Assembly (NCBI RefSeq): GCF_014643695.1
Contig: NZ_BMJY01000010.1
Span: forward strand, 47,080 to 111,079
Origin: Microbacterium album
GTDB lineage: Bacteria > Actinomycetota > Actinomycetes > Actinomycetales > Microbacteriaceae
Direction: 5' to 3'
DNA: 64,000 bases
In this document: positions 35,942 to 45,204 of the stretch, one piece after another
Numbering within the stretch: the stretch's first letter is position 1
How the letters are laid out: each line of letters starts with the position of its first letter
Notes under the pieces: model-generated
What the model was told of the DNA's origin: nothing
Seen by the model: only the letters and a program-made list of their open reading frames with translations
The model's database searches: none
Translations under genes and position numbers: made by a program

Positions 35942-35993
35942 GCCGTCACGATAGCGGGTGCGACCGCAGCGGGACCAGCGCTGCGCGGGCGCC

Positions 35994-37763
35994 TCAGCGG
36001 GCCGTCAGCCGCGCGACCGCGTCCGCGGCGGGCACGGTCTCGCGCTCGCCGGAACGACGATCCCACAGCTCGACCTCGCCGTCGGCCGCGCCGCGACCCA
36101 CCACGAGCAGGCGCGGCACTCCGATCAGCTCGGCGTCGCCGAACTTCACCCCGGGCGACGCCTTCGGACGGTCGTCGAACAGCACGTCGAGACCGGCGGC
36201 CTCGAGCTCACCGATCACCGACTCGGCGAGGTCGTACGCCTCCGCGCCCTTGCCGGTCGCGACGACGTGGACGTCGAACGGGGCCACCGACTCGGGCCAG
36301 ATGAGCCCGCGATCGTCGTTGAACAGCTCGGCGATGATCGCGAGGATGCGGGTGACGCCGATGCCGTAGGAGCCCATCGTGACGGTGACGAGCTTGCCGT
36401 TCTCGTCGAGCACCTTCAGCCCCAGCGCCTCGGCGTACTTGCGCCCGAGCTGGAAGACGTGGCCGATCTCCATGCCGCGCGCGAGCGTGACCGGCCCGGA
36501 GCCGTCCGGCGCCGGGTCGCCCTCGCGCACGGCGGCGACCTCCACGAAGCCGTCGGCCGTGAAGTCGCGGCCCGCGACGAGCGAGTGCACGTGCTTCTCG
36601 TGCTGGTTGGCCCCGGTGATCCAGCTCGTGCCGTCCACGACCCGTGGGTCCAGGAAGTAGCGGATGCCGGTGGCCGACTCCTCGCCGAGGATCGGGCCGG
36701 TGTCGGACCACGGCCCGATGTAGCCCCGGACCAGCAGCGGGTGGCGCTCGAAGTCCTCGTCGGTCGCCGCCTCGACCTCGGCGGGCGCGAACGCGACCTC
36801 GGCGCGCTTGGGGTCGATGTCCCGATCGCCGGGGACGCCGACGACGACGACCTCGCGGGTCCCGTCCAGGTGCGTCAGCGCGAGCACCACGTTCTTGAGC
36901 GTGTGCGCCGCCGTCCACGCCCCCGTCGCCGGCTTGTCGAGCACCGCGTTGGCGTGGTCGACGAGCGTCTGGATCGTGGGAGTGCCGGGCGAGTCGAAGA
37001 TCGCGGGCGCCGGCTGCCCGTCGAACGGGATCGGATCGGGCGCGACGGTCGTGAACGCCTCGACGTTCGCGGCGTACCCGCCCTCGCTGCGCACGAAGGT
37101 GTCCTCGCCGACGGGCGTCGGGTGCAGGAACTCCTCGCTGCGCGAGCCGCCCATGGCGCCCGCGTCGGCCTGCACGATCACGTACTCCAGGCCCAGGCGC
37201 TGGAAGATCCGCTCGTACGCGTCGCGCTGTGCCTGGTACGACGCGTCCAGGCCCTCGTCCGTGTAGTCGAACGAGTACGCGTCCTTCATCGTGAACTCGC
37301 GACCGCGGAGGAGTCCGGCGCGCGGCCGCGCCTCATCCCGGTACTTGTCCTGGATCTGGTAGATCGTCAGCGGAAGGTCCTTGTACGACGAGTACAGGTC
37401 CTTCACCAGCAGCGTGAAGACCTCCTCGTGCGTGGGCGCGAGCAGGTAGTCGGCACCCTTGCGGTCCTTGAGCCGGAACAGCGCGTCGCCGTACTCCTCC
37501 CACCGCCCCGACGCCTCGTAGGGCTCGCGCGGCAGCAGCGCGGGGAAGTGCACCTCGTACGCGCCGGCCGCCGCCATCTCCTCGCGGATGATCGTCTCGA
37601 GCCTGGCCTTCACCCGCAGACCGAGCGGCAGCCACGCGAACACACCGGGCGCCTGCCGCCGGATGTACCCGGCGCGGACCAGCAGCCGATGGCTCGTGAC
37701 CTCGGCGTCGGCCGGGTCCTCGCGGAGCGTGCGGAGGAAGAAGTGCGAAAGACGGGTGACCAC
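35994..37763 (-). CDS. proS: Prolyl-tRNA synthetase, bacterial type
   Basis: A 589-residue class II synthetase of the bacterial ProS type with an editing (INS) domain inserted between motifs 2 and 3. Features: [29 protein letters not shown] start, [16 protein letters not shown] (motif 2), the YbaK-like insertion (about residues 235-390), and [14 protein letters not shown] (motif 3) with a C-terminal anticodon-binding domain. It charges tRNA(Pro) and should clear Ala-tRNA(Pro). GTG start chosen with TAGACT eight bases upstream. Confidence 0.96.
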   Translation of the reverse strand: MVTRLSHFFLRTLREDPADAEVTSHRLLVRAGYIRRQAPGVFAWLPLGLRVKARLETIIREEMAAAGAYEVHFPALLPREPYEASGRWEEYGDALFRLKDRKGADYLLAPTHEEVFTLLVKDLYSSYKDLPLTIYQIQDKYRDEARPRAGLLRGREFTMKDAYSFDYTDEGLDASYQAQRDAYERIFQRLGLEYVIVQADAGAMGGSRSEEFLHPTPVGEDTFVRSEGGYAANVEAFTTVAPDPIPFDGQPAPAIFDSPGTPTIQTLVDHANAVLDKPATGAWTAAHTLKNVVLALTHLDGTREVVVVGVPGDRDIDPKRAEVAFAPAEVEAATDEDFERHPLLVRGYIGPWSDTGPILGEESATGIRYFLDPRVVDGTSWITGANQHEKHVHSLVAGRDFTADGFVEVAAVREGDPAPDGSGPVTLARGMEIGHVFQLGRKYAEALGLKVLDENGKLVTVTMGSYGIGVTRILAIIAELFNDDRGLIWPESVAPFDVHVVATGKGAEAYDLAESVIGELEAAGLDVLFDDRPKASPGVKFGDAELIGVPRLLVVGRGAADGEVELWDRRSGERETVPAADAVARLTAR

Positions 37764-37821
37764 GAGCGTTCAGTCTAGGCCCGCACGCGGCTCACGCGCG
37801 GCCCCGGCCGGACCGGCCCGC

Positions 37822-38898
37822 TCACCGGCGCTCGATCGCGCCGGCGTCCGCGAGAGCCGTGATCGTCGTGCGCGCCGCCGCGAGCAACTCCTCCGCCGTC
37901 GACTCGCTGGTCCCACCGACGGTGATCCGGCTCTCCCCCACGACGAGGACCGCGGTCAGGAACCGGCCGGGGACGAGATAGGCGGCGTCGGCTCCGTCCA
38001 CGCTCACGGACTCGGCGTCGCCGAGCTGATCATCGGTGGGCGCGCCGACGTCATGCTGAAGCCAGGCGTGGAAGGAGAAATACGGCTCGTAGCGCACCCA
38101 ACCGCACAGCAGCATGAGACCGGTGTCCTCCAGTGCCTGCCACGTCGGTCCACCGGGCGCCGTATCGGTCGGTATGCCCGCCTCCGCCCCGGGAAAGTCG
38201 CGTCGCACGCCATCCGTCAACTCATCACAGGTGACGCGCGGCCACGCGGAATGTCGTTGCACGATCGGGCCGCCGTCCGCCGCAAGACGCCCGGCGATGT
38301 CGTCCAAGAGCTCGCCCGTGACGCGCTGTGCCTCGGGCGCGCCCATCTCCGCGAGTGCTGCCCACGACACCCGGATCCAAGCGCCGGCCCTCACCAGCGC
38401 TGCATCACAATGCAGTGTGTGGCCACCGCGCCCATCCGGCACGCACTCGGCTGCGGTGTCCGCTGCGCCGTGCCGAAGGAGGGTAACCGGCAGAGCCGTC
38501 ACCTCCAGGGAGCGCGGGACTTCATTGTTGTCGCCCCTCGCCCATACGCACCACAGCGTCTTGCTCGCCTCGAGCGACGCGGCGAAGTCGGGTACGAATT
38601 GGTCATCCAAGTCCGCGGAGGCTGCAAGGAGCTGGACGTCCGTTCCGAGGAACTCGCTCACCTCCTGCTGCGAGAACAGCCTCGTGCAGTCGCCGTCGAA
38701 CGCGGCGCGCTCGGCGCGGACCGGTTCCGGCGAGGGGCTCGGTAAGGGCGCGGCGGACGCGGTGGGCGCCACCGTCGGAGCCGACGGGCTCGGCGACGCG
38801 GCGGGCTCGACGGGCGTCGCGCACGCCGAGAGGAGGAGAGCGAGGCCGGCGAGGAGGGCGGGCGCGAGGCGCCGTGCGCGGCGCGGGGAGGGGATCAC
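37822..38898 (-). CDS. Putative lipoprotein of unknown function
   Basis: A 358-residue secreted protein with basic N-terminus, hydrophobic core and lipobox LLSAC (Cys26), then a 35-residue Pro/Ser/Ala-rich linker. The globular part has two similar halves, each with a Cys before a hydrophobic segment (DGDCTRLFSQQEV near residue 70 and RVTCDELTDGVRRDF near 225), suggesting a duplicated domain. This layout resembles actinobacterial DUF3558-like lipoproteins, but I am not certain. TAGGGT on the minus strand ends six bases before the GTG start. Confidence 0.75.
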   Translation of the reverse strand: MIPSPRRARRLAPALLAGLALLLSACATPVEPAASPSPSAPTVAPTASAAPLPSPSPEPVRAERAAFDGDCTRLFSQQEVSEFLGTDVQLLAASADLDDQFVPDFAASLEASKTLWCVWARGDNNEVPRSLEVTALPVTLLRHGAADTAAECVPDGRGGHTLHCDAALVRAGAWIRVSWAALAEMGAPEAQRVTGELLDDIAGRLAADGGPIVQRHSAWPRVTCDELTDGVRRDFPGAEAGIPTDTAPGGPTWQALEDTGLMLLCGWVRYEPYFSFHAWLQHDVGAPTDDQLGDAESVSVDGADAAYLVPGRFLTAVLVVGESRITVGGTSESTAEELLAAARTTITALADAGAIERR

Positions 38899-38977
38899 GC
38901 CTTCACCCTAGGGTTCGGCGACGACGCGCTGGATAACGAATCCGACACGTCGCCCCCGCCCCTCCACGGCACGCGGC

Positions 38978-39457
38978 TCACGCGCGGCCGATGATGTTGA
39001 CACCGAGCATCGCGAGCACGCCGAACAGCACGCCCCACAGGATGATCGAGATCGTCTGCCAGAGGATCACGGCGTTGCGGGAGGCGCCGAAGCCGACGAT
39101 CGCCGCCGACGTGATCTGGCTGGGCAGGACCAGCTGGCCGAGCAGGCTGACGCCGGCCACGCCGTAGCGGTCGAAGCGCTCCTTGAGGCGCTGGCGGCGC
39201 GGCGACAGTGCCGGTGCCTCGCGGCCCTTGGTCGCCGCCTGCCGCACGCCGTGCGCCGTGAAGACGAAGGCGAGCATCGAGATGACGTTGCCCACGATCG
39301 CGGCGGGGATCGCCACCCACGGCGACAGGCCCGCCACGATGCCGATGACCGAGCCGAGGTACGACTCGACGAACGGAATGGCCCCCAGCAGGATGATGCC
39401 CAGCCACTGGACGGCGGCGGGAAGGGACTCGGCGAAGGACTGCAGCTGATCGAGCAC
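38978..39457 (-). CDS. Small multidrug export-type membrane protein
   Basis: A 159-residue membrane protein with four or five helices. The helix pair IILLGAIPFVESYLGSVIGI with the Pro-Phe-Val-Glu-Ser core and the later GQLVLPSQITSAAIVGFGA match the Sm_multidrug_ex (PF06695) family. Despite the name, transport of drugs is poorly established for this family. It is monocistronic. Confidence 0.75.
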   Translation of the reverse strand: MLDQLQSFAESLPAAVQWLGIILLGAIPFVESYLGSVIGIVAGLSPWVAIPAAIVGNVISMLAFVFTAHGVRQAATKGREAPALSPRRQRLKERFDRYGVAGVSLLGQLVLPSQITSAAIVGFGASRNAVILWQTISIILWGVLFGVLAMLGVNIIGRA

Positions 39458-39612
39458 GGGAAGGGTCTCCTGTCGGTCGGTGGTTCGCCCTCGACGCTAC
39501 GGCGCCCCGTGTCTCCACGCCTCCCCCGCGCGGCGGATCCCGCATCCGACCCGTGGCCGATCGCGGCCGGAGCCGAGTGCCCGGCGCAGGGCCACGTCGC
39601 TACGCTCGGAGC

Positions 39613-40518
39613 ATGAAGTTCAGTCTCTGGCTCCCCGCGAACCTCCCCTGGCGGGATCTGCACGCCGCCGCGCTCCACGCGGCGAGCACCGCGGCAGGAC
39701 CCGGATGGCGCGGCCTGTGGCTCGAGGACCACTTCATGGACAACGCGCCCGAACCCAACGACGGCGCGCGCGGGGAGGCGCTGACGCAGCTGACGGCCAT
39801 CGCGGCGACCGTGCCGGACCTGCGCATCGGGTCCCTCGTGCTCGGCAACACCTACCGCCATCCCGCCGTGGTCGCGAAGCAGGCCGCGGCCCTCAGCGAC
39901 ATCTCGGACGGCCGGTTCGTGCTGGGGCTCGGGGCAGGGTGGCAGGAGAACGAACACCGCGCGTTCGGCATCGAGTTCGGGGACGTGCCGAGCCGGATCC
40001 GCTGGTTCCGGGAGGCGCTCGAGGTCATCACCCGGCTGCGCGACGACGAGTTCAGCGATTTCTCGGGCGAGCGCTACCGGCTCGAGCGCGCCTCGCTGAA
40101 TCCGAGACCGCACCCGACGCTGCCGATCCTGATCGGCGGCAAGGGCGAGAAGGTGATGCCCAAACTCGTCGCCCGCTACGCCGACGAGTGGAACATGTGG
40201 GCCACGCCCGACCTGTTCACGGCGAAGAACCGGATCTTCACCGCCGCCCTCGAGGACGCCGGGCGCGACCCCGCCTCGCTGTGGCGCACGACACAGGCGC
40301 TGGTGTTCTTCGACGACGCCGAGCGCGCGGCCGAGATCAGGGCGAAGGGCCGACCCGCGATCGGCGGCTCGGCGCAACAGCTCGTCGACACGATGGCGGC
40401 GTACGCCGAGGCCGGCGTGGACGAGTTCATCCTGCCGCTGACGTCCGTGCGGGACGTGGCCGGGCTCGCCGACCGGGGCGACCGCTTCCTGGCGGAGGTT
40501 GCGGCGCACGTCGGGTGA
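39613..40518 (+). CDS. LLM-class F420-dependent-type oxidoreductase
   Basis: A 301-residue luciferase-like flavoprotein. The N-terminus MKFSLWLPANLPW, WLEDHFMDN, then GSLVLGNTYRHPAVVAKQAAALSDISDGRFVLGLGAGWQ (given as residues 72-110) and the conserved LPILIGGKGEK are typical of actinobacterial F420-dependent LLM proteins. F420 versus FMN cannot be decided from the sequence alone. TACGCT ends six bases before the ATG. It is convergent with the SIMPL gene. Confidence 0.86.
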   Translation: MKFSLWLPANLPWRDLHAAALHAASTAAGPGWRGLWLEDHFMDNAPEPNDGARGEALTQLTAIAATVPDLRIGSLVLGNTYRHPAVVAKQAAALSDISDGRFVLGLGAGWQENEHRAFGIEFGDVPSRIRWFREALEVITRLRDDEFSDFSGERYRLERASLNPRPHPTLPILIGGKGEKVMPKLVARYADEWNMWATPDLFTAKNRIFTAALEDAGRDPASLWRTTQALVFFDDAERAAEIRAKGRPAIGGSAQQLVDTMAAYAEAGVDEFILPLTSVRDVAGLADRGDRFLAEVAAHVG

Positions 40519-40557
40519 GCCCGGTCCCCCGCTCCGCCGGCCGGCGGATCCGCTTCG

Positions 40558-41190
40558 TCAGAGCTCGAACGTCGCGACGATCGCGGCCTCGACCTGGATC
40601 TCGGGCGTGGTGTAGGCGGGGCCGGCGGCCTCGGCGCGAGCCAGCATGGGAAGCCCCGGCCCGCCCCCGTGGACGGCGCGTTCGGCGACGCTCACGAGCG
40701 TCGGTTCCGTCGGCCCGCCGGGCCGGATCGCCGCCGCGTACGACCGCGCGCGGCGCATCGCATCGTCCACCGCGCGCCCGCGCGCCGCGTCGAGGAGCGC
40801 CTCCCGACTCTCGGGCGACAGGTCCCACCGCACCGGCTGCACGCCGACGCCGGCCCGCACCGCGAAAGCGCCGACGTCGGCGGCGAGCGCGTCGAGGTCG
40901 ACGTACGTCACGGTGATGGTCGAGGTGACGTGATGGATCGGCGGGCCCTGTCGGTCCGGCCCCGTGTGAGGTCGCTCGGTCCAGGCCCACGGGCTGCCGG
41001 CGTCGAAGGCCGACGCCACGCCGGCATCGCGCCGTCCGCGGGCGATGCCGGCGAGTTCGTTGTGCAGCGCCGCGTGCCGCGCGACGACGTCATCGCGGTC
41101 GGCGCCCTGCGCAGCGACGTCGAGCGCGAGAGCGCCGCGCTCGGCCGGCTGAGCGAGCACGTGCGTTCCCTCGACCGTGATGGTGACCAT
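40558..41190 (-). CDS. SIMPL domain (DUF541) protein
   Basis: A 210-residue protein of the SIMPL family. The fold is indicated by ITVEGTHVLAQPAERGALALDV at the start, STITVTYVDLDALA in the middle and the C-terminal EIQVEAAIVATFEL strand. There is no signal peptide, so it is cytoplasmic, unlike many homologues. Role unknown. TAGGCT on the minus strand ends six bases before the ATG. It is divergent from the toxin-antitoxin operon. Confidence 0.78.
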   Translation of the reverse strand: MVTITVEGTHVLAQPAERGALALDVAAQGADRDDVVARHAALHNELAGIARGRRDAGVASAFDAGSPWAWTERPHTGPDRQGPPIHHVTSTITVTYVDLDALAADVGAFAVRAGVGVQPVRWDLSPESREALLDAARGRAVDDAMRRARSYAAAIRPGGPTEPTLVSVAERAVHGGGPGLPMLARAEAAGPAYTTPEIQVEAAIVATFEL

Positions 41191-41260
41191 GGCCGGAGCC
41201 TATCCGCGGCACGCGACGCCTTCCAGCGCTTCCCGCCCGGAGCCCGAGCCGTTTCCGTAC

Positions 41261-41280
41261 CGGTACCATTTCGGTACCAT
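41261..41280 (+). promoter_or_regulatory. Promoter/operator repeat of the toxin-antitoxin operon
   Basis: CGGTACCAT occurs twice in direct repeat (41261-41269 and 41272-41280), eleven bases or one helical turn apart, and each contains the palindrome GGTACC. The second copy contains TACCAT ending six bases before the antitoxin ATG, so it probably is also the -10 element. Such spacing suits cooperative binding of a ribbon-helix-helix antitoxin for autoregulation. Confidence 0.55.
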
Positions 41281-41286
41281 GGGCGC

Positions 41287-41493
41287 ATGGCCACCAACCT
41301 GCGTCTCCCGCCCGAGCTCGACGAGGCCCTCGCCACGATCGCCGCGGCCGAGCGCACATCCAAGCACGCGCTCATCGTGAGCGGCGTCGAGCAGCTCGTG
41401 CGCGAGCGCCTGCAGCGCGCGCAGCTGAGACGCGATTTCGAGCAGCTCGTCGCTGAGGAGGCGGAAGTGCTCCGCCGACTCGAAGACGCCTGA
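41287..41493 (+). CDS. Ribbon-helix-helix antitoxin partner of Doc-like toxin
   Basis: A 68-residue protein with an N-terminal ribbon-helix-helix pattern (MATNLRLPPELDEALATIAA, then a basic helix) and a C-terminal helix rich in Arg/Glu that would bind the toxin. Its TGA overlaps the ATG of the toxin (TGATG), a typical toxin-antitoxin arrangement. It likely represses its own promoter at the CGGTACCAT repeats. Family identity rests mainly on position and length. Confidence 0.8.
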   Translation: MATNLRLPPELDEALATIAAAERTSKHALIVSGVEQLVRERLQRAQLRRDFEQLVAEEAEVLRRLEDA

Positions 41494-41861
41494 TGATCCG
41501 CTATATGACGCTGGACGACGCGCTCGCGGTCGTGGAATGGCTCGGATTCCATGTCCGAGACGCGGGGCTGCTGGCGTCGGCGGTGGCACGACCCGAGGCA
41601 GGGTTCGGCGGCACGGACGTCTACCCGACGCTGGCTGAGAAGGCCGCAGCCTTACTCGAGTCGCTCGCGCGCAACCACCCGCTCGTCGACGGCAACAAGC
41701 GCACCGCCTGGATGCTGACGCTGCACTTTCTGGCACTCAATGGGGTCAGGCACACGTTCACCACGGACGAGGCCTTCGACTACGTCGTGGGAGTCGCCAG
41801 CGGCGCCATCGATCTCGAGCGCTCCGCCACCATGCTCACGGAGCATCTCGCGCCCCGCTGA
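41493..41861 (+). CDS. doc: Fic/Doc-family death-on-curing toxin
   Basis: A 122-residue Fic-fold protein of Doc length. The active loop is HPLVDGNKRTAW (about residues 67-78): the catalytic His, Asp, Asn, Lys, Arg are kept, but Phe at position 3 is Leu, and the loop has the Gly of the Fic consensus (HxFxxGNxR) rather than the Ala of P1 Doc. Doc phosphorylates EF-Tu while Fic enzymes AMPylate; the activity here cannot be assigned. It is the second gene of a two-gene operon. A short gap leads to the ispG stop. Confidence 0.86.
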   Translation: MIRYMTLDDALAVVEWLGFHVRDAGLLASAVARPEAGFGGTDVYPTLAEKAAALLESLARNHPLVDGNKRTAWMLTLHFLALNGVRHTFTTDEAFDYVVGVASGAIDLERSATMLTEHLAPR

Positions 41862-41868
41862 AGCGGCG

Positions 41869-43020
41869 TCAGGCCGTGACGACCTGCGCGGTGCCCAGGG
41901 GGGCGTCCGGGCCCATCTCGGCGGCGATGCGGTTGGCCTCCTCGATGAGGGTCGCGACGATCTCCGACTCGGGCACGGTCTTGATGACCTCGCCCTTCAC
42001 GAAAATCTGCCCCTTGCCGTTGCCGCTGGCCACGCCGAGGTCGGCCTCGCGCGCCTCGCCTGGTCCGTTGACGACGCAGCCCATGACCGCCACGCGCAGC
42101 GGCACGGTCATGTCCTTGAGACCCTCGGTGACGTTGTCGGCCAGGGTGTAGACGTCCACCTGGGCTCGTCCGCACGACGGGCACGAGACGATCTCGAGCT
42201 TGCGCTCGCGCAGGTTGAGCGACTGCAGGATCTGGTGGCCGACCTTGACCTCCTCGGCCGGCGGCGCCGACAGGGACACGCGGATCGTGTCGCCGATGCC
42301 CTCGGCGAGCAGGATGCCGAACGCCGTCGCGCTCTTGATCGTGCCCTGGAACGCGGGTCCGGCCTCGGTCACGCCGAGGTGCAGAGGCCAGTCGCCCCGC
42401 TCGGCGAGCAGGCGATACGCCTTGACCATCACGATCGGGTCGTTGTGCTTGACCGAGATCTTGAAGTCGTGGAAGTCGTGCTCCTCGAACAGGCTCGCCT
42501 CCCACACGGCCGACTCCACGAGCGCCTCCGGTGTGGCCTTGCCGTACTTCTCCAGCAGCCGGCGGTCGAGAGAACCCGCGTTGACGCCGATGCGCAGCGA
42601 CACGCCGGCCGCCCGCGCGGCCTGGGCGATCGCGCCCACCTGGTCGTCGAACTTGCGGATGTTGCCCGGGTTCACACGCACGGCGGCGCAGCCGGCGTCG
42701 ATCGCCTGGAAGACGTACTTCGGCTGGAAGTGGATGTCCGCGATGACCGGGATCTGGCTCTTCTTCGCGATGATGTGCAGCACGTCGGCGTCGTCCTGGC
42801 TGGGCACGGCGACGCGCACGATCTCGCAGCCCGACGCCGTCAGCTCGGCGATCTGCTGCAGCGTCGCGTTGATGTCGGTCGTCGGCGTCGTCGTCATGGA
42901 CTGGACGCTGATGGGCGCGTCGCCGCCGACGAGGACCTTGCCCACCCGGATCTGGCGGGACTTCCGACGGGGGGCGAGCGTTTCGGGGACGCGGGGGATC
43001 CCGAGATTCACGGCAGGCAC
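41869..43020 (-). CDS. ispG: 4-hydroxy-3-methylbut-2-en-1-yl diphosphate synthase
   Basis: A 383-residue IspG of the MEP isoprenoid pathway. N-terminal TIM barrel ([26 protein letters not shown]-like [11 protein letters not shown]) and C-terminal [4Fe-4S] domain with Cys in SCPSCGRA and [11 protein letters not shown]. The GTG at 43020 gives the usual family start PAVNLG, but GGAGGG is only one base upstream of it and ten bases before the GTG at 43011, so the real start may be the latter. dxr, another gene of this pathway, lies 8 kb away on the same strand. Confidence 0.95.
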   Translation of the reverse strand: MPAVNLGIPRVPETLAPRRKSRQIRVGKVLVGGDAPISVQSMTTTPTTDINATLQQIAELTASGCEIVRVAVPSQDDADVLHIIAKKSQIPVIADIHFQPKYVFQAIDAGCAAVRVNPGNIRKFDDQVGAIAQAARAAGVSLRIGVNAGSLDRRLLEKYGKATPEALVESAVWEASLFEEHDFHDFKISVKHNDPIVMVKAYRLLAERGDWPLHLGVTEAGPAFQGTIKSATAFGILLAEGIGDTIRVSLSAPPAEEVKVGHQILQSLNLRERKLEIVSCPSCGRAQVDVYTLADNVTEGLKDMTVPLRVAVMGCVVNGPGEAREADLGVASGNGKGQIFVKGEVIKTVPESEIVATLIEEANRIAAEMGPDAPLGTAQVVTA

Positions 43021-43067
43021 GCCCTCCAGGGTACGCCGCCTCGCGGTGAGGGGGCGCCGCGCTGTGG

Positions 43068-43073
43068 TACGTT
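43068..43073 (+). promoter_or_regulatory. -10 element of the trp leader, leaderless type
   Basis: TACGTT fits TANNNT and ends six bases before the leader-peptide ATG at 43080. No Shine-Dalgarno precedes that ATG, so transcription probably begins at or next to it. Confidence 0.5.
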
Positions 43074-43079
43074 CACAGC

Positions 43080-43118
43080 ATGCTCGCGAACCGCACCGGC
43101 TGGTGGCCCGCCTCCTAG
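43080..43118 (+). CDS. trpL: Tryptophan leader peptide
   Basis: A 12-codon frame, [12 protein letters not shown], with tandem Trp codons (TGG TGG, 43101-43106) and a TAG stop. It lies directly upstream of a set of competing hairpins and of the fused anthranilate synthase gene. Stalling of the ribosome at the Trp codons would cover the first hairpin strand and let the antiterminator form. Short leader peptides of this kind are known for trpE in Streptomyces and Corynebacterium. Confidence 0.85.
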   Translation: MLANRTGWWPAS

Positions 43119-43178
43119 GCGGCGCTTTCGCGAACCACGAACCGACCGCCATCCCCGTCACGGGGCGGGCGGTCTTTC
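43108..43178 (+). promoter_or_regulatory. Transcription attenuator of the anthranilate synthase gene
   Basis: Four complementary segments are visible: 1, CCGCC (43108-43112, just after the Trp codons); 2, GGCGG (43118-43122); 3, CCGCC (43146-43150); 4, GGCGG (43168-43172). Segments 1-2 or 2-3 can pair, and 3-4 forms the terminator GACCGCC/GGCGGTC with an inner CCCCG/CGGGG stem, followed by TTTCT. This is the classic 1:2, 2:3, 3:4 arrangement. Confidence 0.8.
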
Positions 43179-43228
43179 TGCATGGCGGCCGCCCACCCCG
43201 TCGAAGCGCCACCGCCGAGGAGACCCCC

Positions 43229-45169
43229 ATGACCGGCACCGCCGACCTGATCGCCCGCCTGGCCGCCGACCCCGAGTCATCGTTCGCGTTGATCGCGCGC
43301 GACGAGCCGGACACCGGAGCGGTCGAGGCGGTCGAGGTCCTCACGGGCCCGATCGCCGACGTCGAGCTGCTGGCGGACATCCCGCTGCACGATGAGACCG
43401 GTGCGCCCCGCGAGGTGCTCGCGCTCGTGCCGTACCGGCAGGTGCGCGAGCGTGGCTTCGAGGCGCACGACGACGGCGTGCCGCTGCGGTGTCTGCTGGT
43501 CGAGTCGCGAGCGACGGTTCCGCTCGCGGACGTGATGGCGTCTCTCCCGACCGAGCCCGTCCCGCTGCACGACGCCGGGTTCGACGTCGACGACGAGGAG
43601 TACGCCGACATCGTGCGGCGCGTGATCGCCGACGAGATCGGACGCGGGCAGGGCGCGAACTTCGTGATCCGCCGCGACTACGTCGCACGCGTCGACGCCG
43701 AGCCGCGTCACGCCGCGCTCACGTGGTTCCGCGCGCTGCTGGAGCACGAACGGGGCGCCTACTGGACGTTCGCGGTCGTCACGCCCGACTACATCGCCGT
43801 GGGGGCGAGCCCGGAGGCGCACGTGAGCGCGCAGGCCGCCGGCGCCGGCACGGCCGGCACGGTGACGATGAACCCCATCTCCGGCACCTTCCGCCACCCC
43901 GCAGGCGGCGCGACGGTCGAGACGCTCGCGGAGTTCCTGACCGACACCAAGGAGACCGAGGAGCTCTTCATGGTCGTCGACGAGGAGCTGAAGATGATGA
44001 GCGCCGTCTGCAGCGACGGCGGCCGCATCACGGGCCCGCACCTGAAGGAGATGTCGCGGCTCACGCACACCGAGTACATGCTGCGCGGTACGAGCCGGCT
44101 CGATCCGCGCGAGATCCTGCGCGAGACGATGTTCGCCCCCACCGTCACGGGTTCGCCGATGCAGAACGCGTGCGCGGTCATCCGCCGCCATGAGCGCGTG
44201 CCCCGCGGCTACTACTCGGGCGTCGCCGCGCTGTTCACGCCGCGCGAGGGCGGCGGCCACGACCTGGACGCGCCGATCCTGATCCGCACGGCCCACCTGG
44301 TCGACGGACAGCTGCGCGTGCCCGTGGGCGCGACCCTGGTGCGGCACTCCGACCCGTACGGCGAGGTCAACGAGACCCACGGCAAGGCCGCGGGCGTGCT
44401 GGGCGCGATCGGCGCGGTGCCCCGCGACACCACGCCCGAGGACCCGGATGCCCCCGCCCCGCGTCGGCCGCTCGCGGAGGATCCGCGCATCGCGGAGCTG
44501 CTCGCCTCGCGCAACGCGCGGCTCGCCCGGTTCTGGCTCGACCCGCAGGACCCGGTGCCCGGTCCGCTCACGGGCCGATCGGCTCTGGTCGTGGACGCGG
44601 AGGACCGTTTCACGACCATGCTCGCGCACCAGCTGCGGCACCTCGGCCTGGACGTGCGCATCGCGCACTGGTCGGAGCCGACCGACGCCGAGGTGGACGC
44701 CGCCGAGCTCGTCGTCGCCGGTCCCGGCCCCGGCGACCCGCGGGACGGACACAGCGCTCGCATCGCGCGCATGCGGCACATCGTCGGCCGACGCCTGGAG
44801 ACCGGCGCGCCGCTGCTGGCCGTGTGCCTGAGCCACCAGATCCTGAGCGACCGGCTCGGGATCGGGCTCACCCCGCTCGCGAGCCCCCACCAGGGGCTGC
44901 AGAAGACCGTGGACGTGTTCGGCGAGCCGGCCTCGATCGGGTTCTACAACACGTTCACGGCGCGCGTGCTGCCGGGCGTCGCTCGACTCACCCCGAGCGA
45001 GACGCGCTGCGGCGACGTCGGCACGGTCGAGGTCGCCGCGGACGACTCCGGCGACGTCTACGCCCTCCGTGGCCGCGGCTTCGCGTCCGTGCAGGGCCAC
45101 CTGGAGTCGATCCTGTCGCGCGACGGCATGCGCACCCTGGAGCGCCTGGTCACCCACGCCCTCGCCTGA
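43229..45169 (+). CDS. trpEG: Fused anthranilate synthase, TrpE-TrpG (PhzE-like)
   Basis: A 646-residue fusion. The N-terminal chorismate-binding domain (about 1-430) has [49 protein letters not shown] and GYYSGVAAL. The C-terminal class I glutamine amidotransferase domain (about 445-646) has the nucleophile Cys533 (LAVCLSHQI) and His624-x-Glu626. It would make anthranilate, or 2-amino-2-deoxyisochorismate as PhzE does. No phenazine genes are nearby and a Trp attenuator precedes it, which favours tryptophan synthesis. GAGGAG lies before the ATG. The classical LLES Trp-binding motif of TrpE is not obvious. Confidence 0.88.
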   Translation: MTGTADLIARLAADPESSFALIARDEPDTGAVEAVEVLTGPIADVELLADIPLHDETGAPREVLALVPYRQVRERGFEAHDDGVPLRCLLVESRATVPLADVMASLPTEPVPLHDAGFDVDDEEYADIVRRVIADEIGRGQGANFVIRRDYVARVDAEPRHAALTWFRALLEHERGAYWTFAVVTPDYIAVGASPEAHVSAQAAGAGTAGTVTMNPISGTFRHPAGGATVETLAEFLTDTKETEELFMVVDEELKMMSAVCSDGGRITGPHLKEMSRLTHTEYMLRGTSRLDPREILRETMFAPTVTGSPMQNACAVIRRHERVPRGYYSGVAALFTPREGGGHDLDAPILIRTAHLVDGQLRVPVGATLVRHSDPYGEVNETHGKAAGVLGAIGAVPRDTTPEDPDAPAPRRPLAEDPRIAELLASRNARLARFWLDPQDPVPGPLTGRSALVVDAEDRFTTMLAHQLRHLGLDVRIAHWSEPTDAEVDAAELVVAGPGPGDPRDGHSARIARMRHIVGRRLETGAPLLAVCLSHQILSDRLGIGLTPLASPHQGLQKTVDVFGEPASIGFYNTFTARVLPGVARLTPSETRCGDVGTVEVAADDSGDVYALRGRGFASVQGHLESILSRDGMRTLERLVTHALA

Positions 45170-45204
45170 TCCGCAGGCCGCGGCCCTCCGGCTGCGGCGG
45201 ATCA
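45167..45204. terminator. Hairpin spanning both convergent stop codons
   Basis: TGATCCGC and GCGGATCA pair perfectly across a 22-base loop that is itself GC-rich. The left arm begins with the TGA of the anthranilate synthase gene and the right arm ends with the reverse-strand TGA of the exporter gene, so one hairpin serves both convergent ends. No T run follows. Confidence 0.5.

Noticed and set aside
40536..40549. GC palindrome between the LLM oxidoreductase and SIMPL genes as a terminator
   Set aside because: The palindrome has no loop or T run; in such GC-rich DNA it is too weak to claim.
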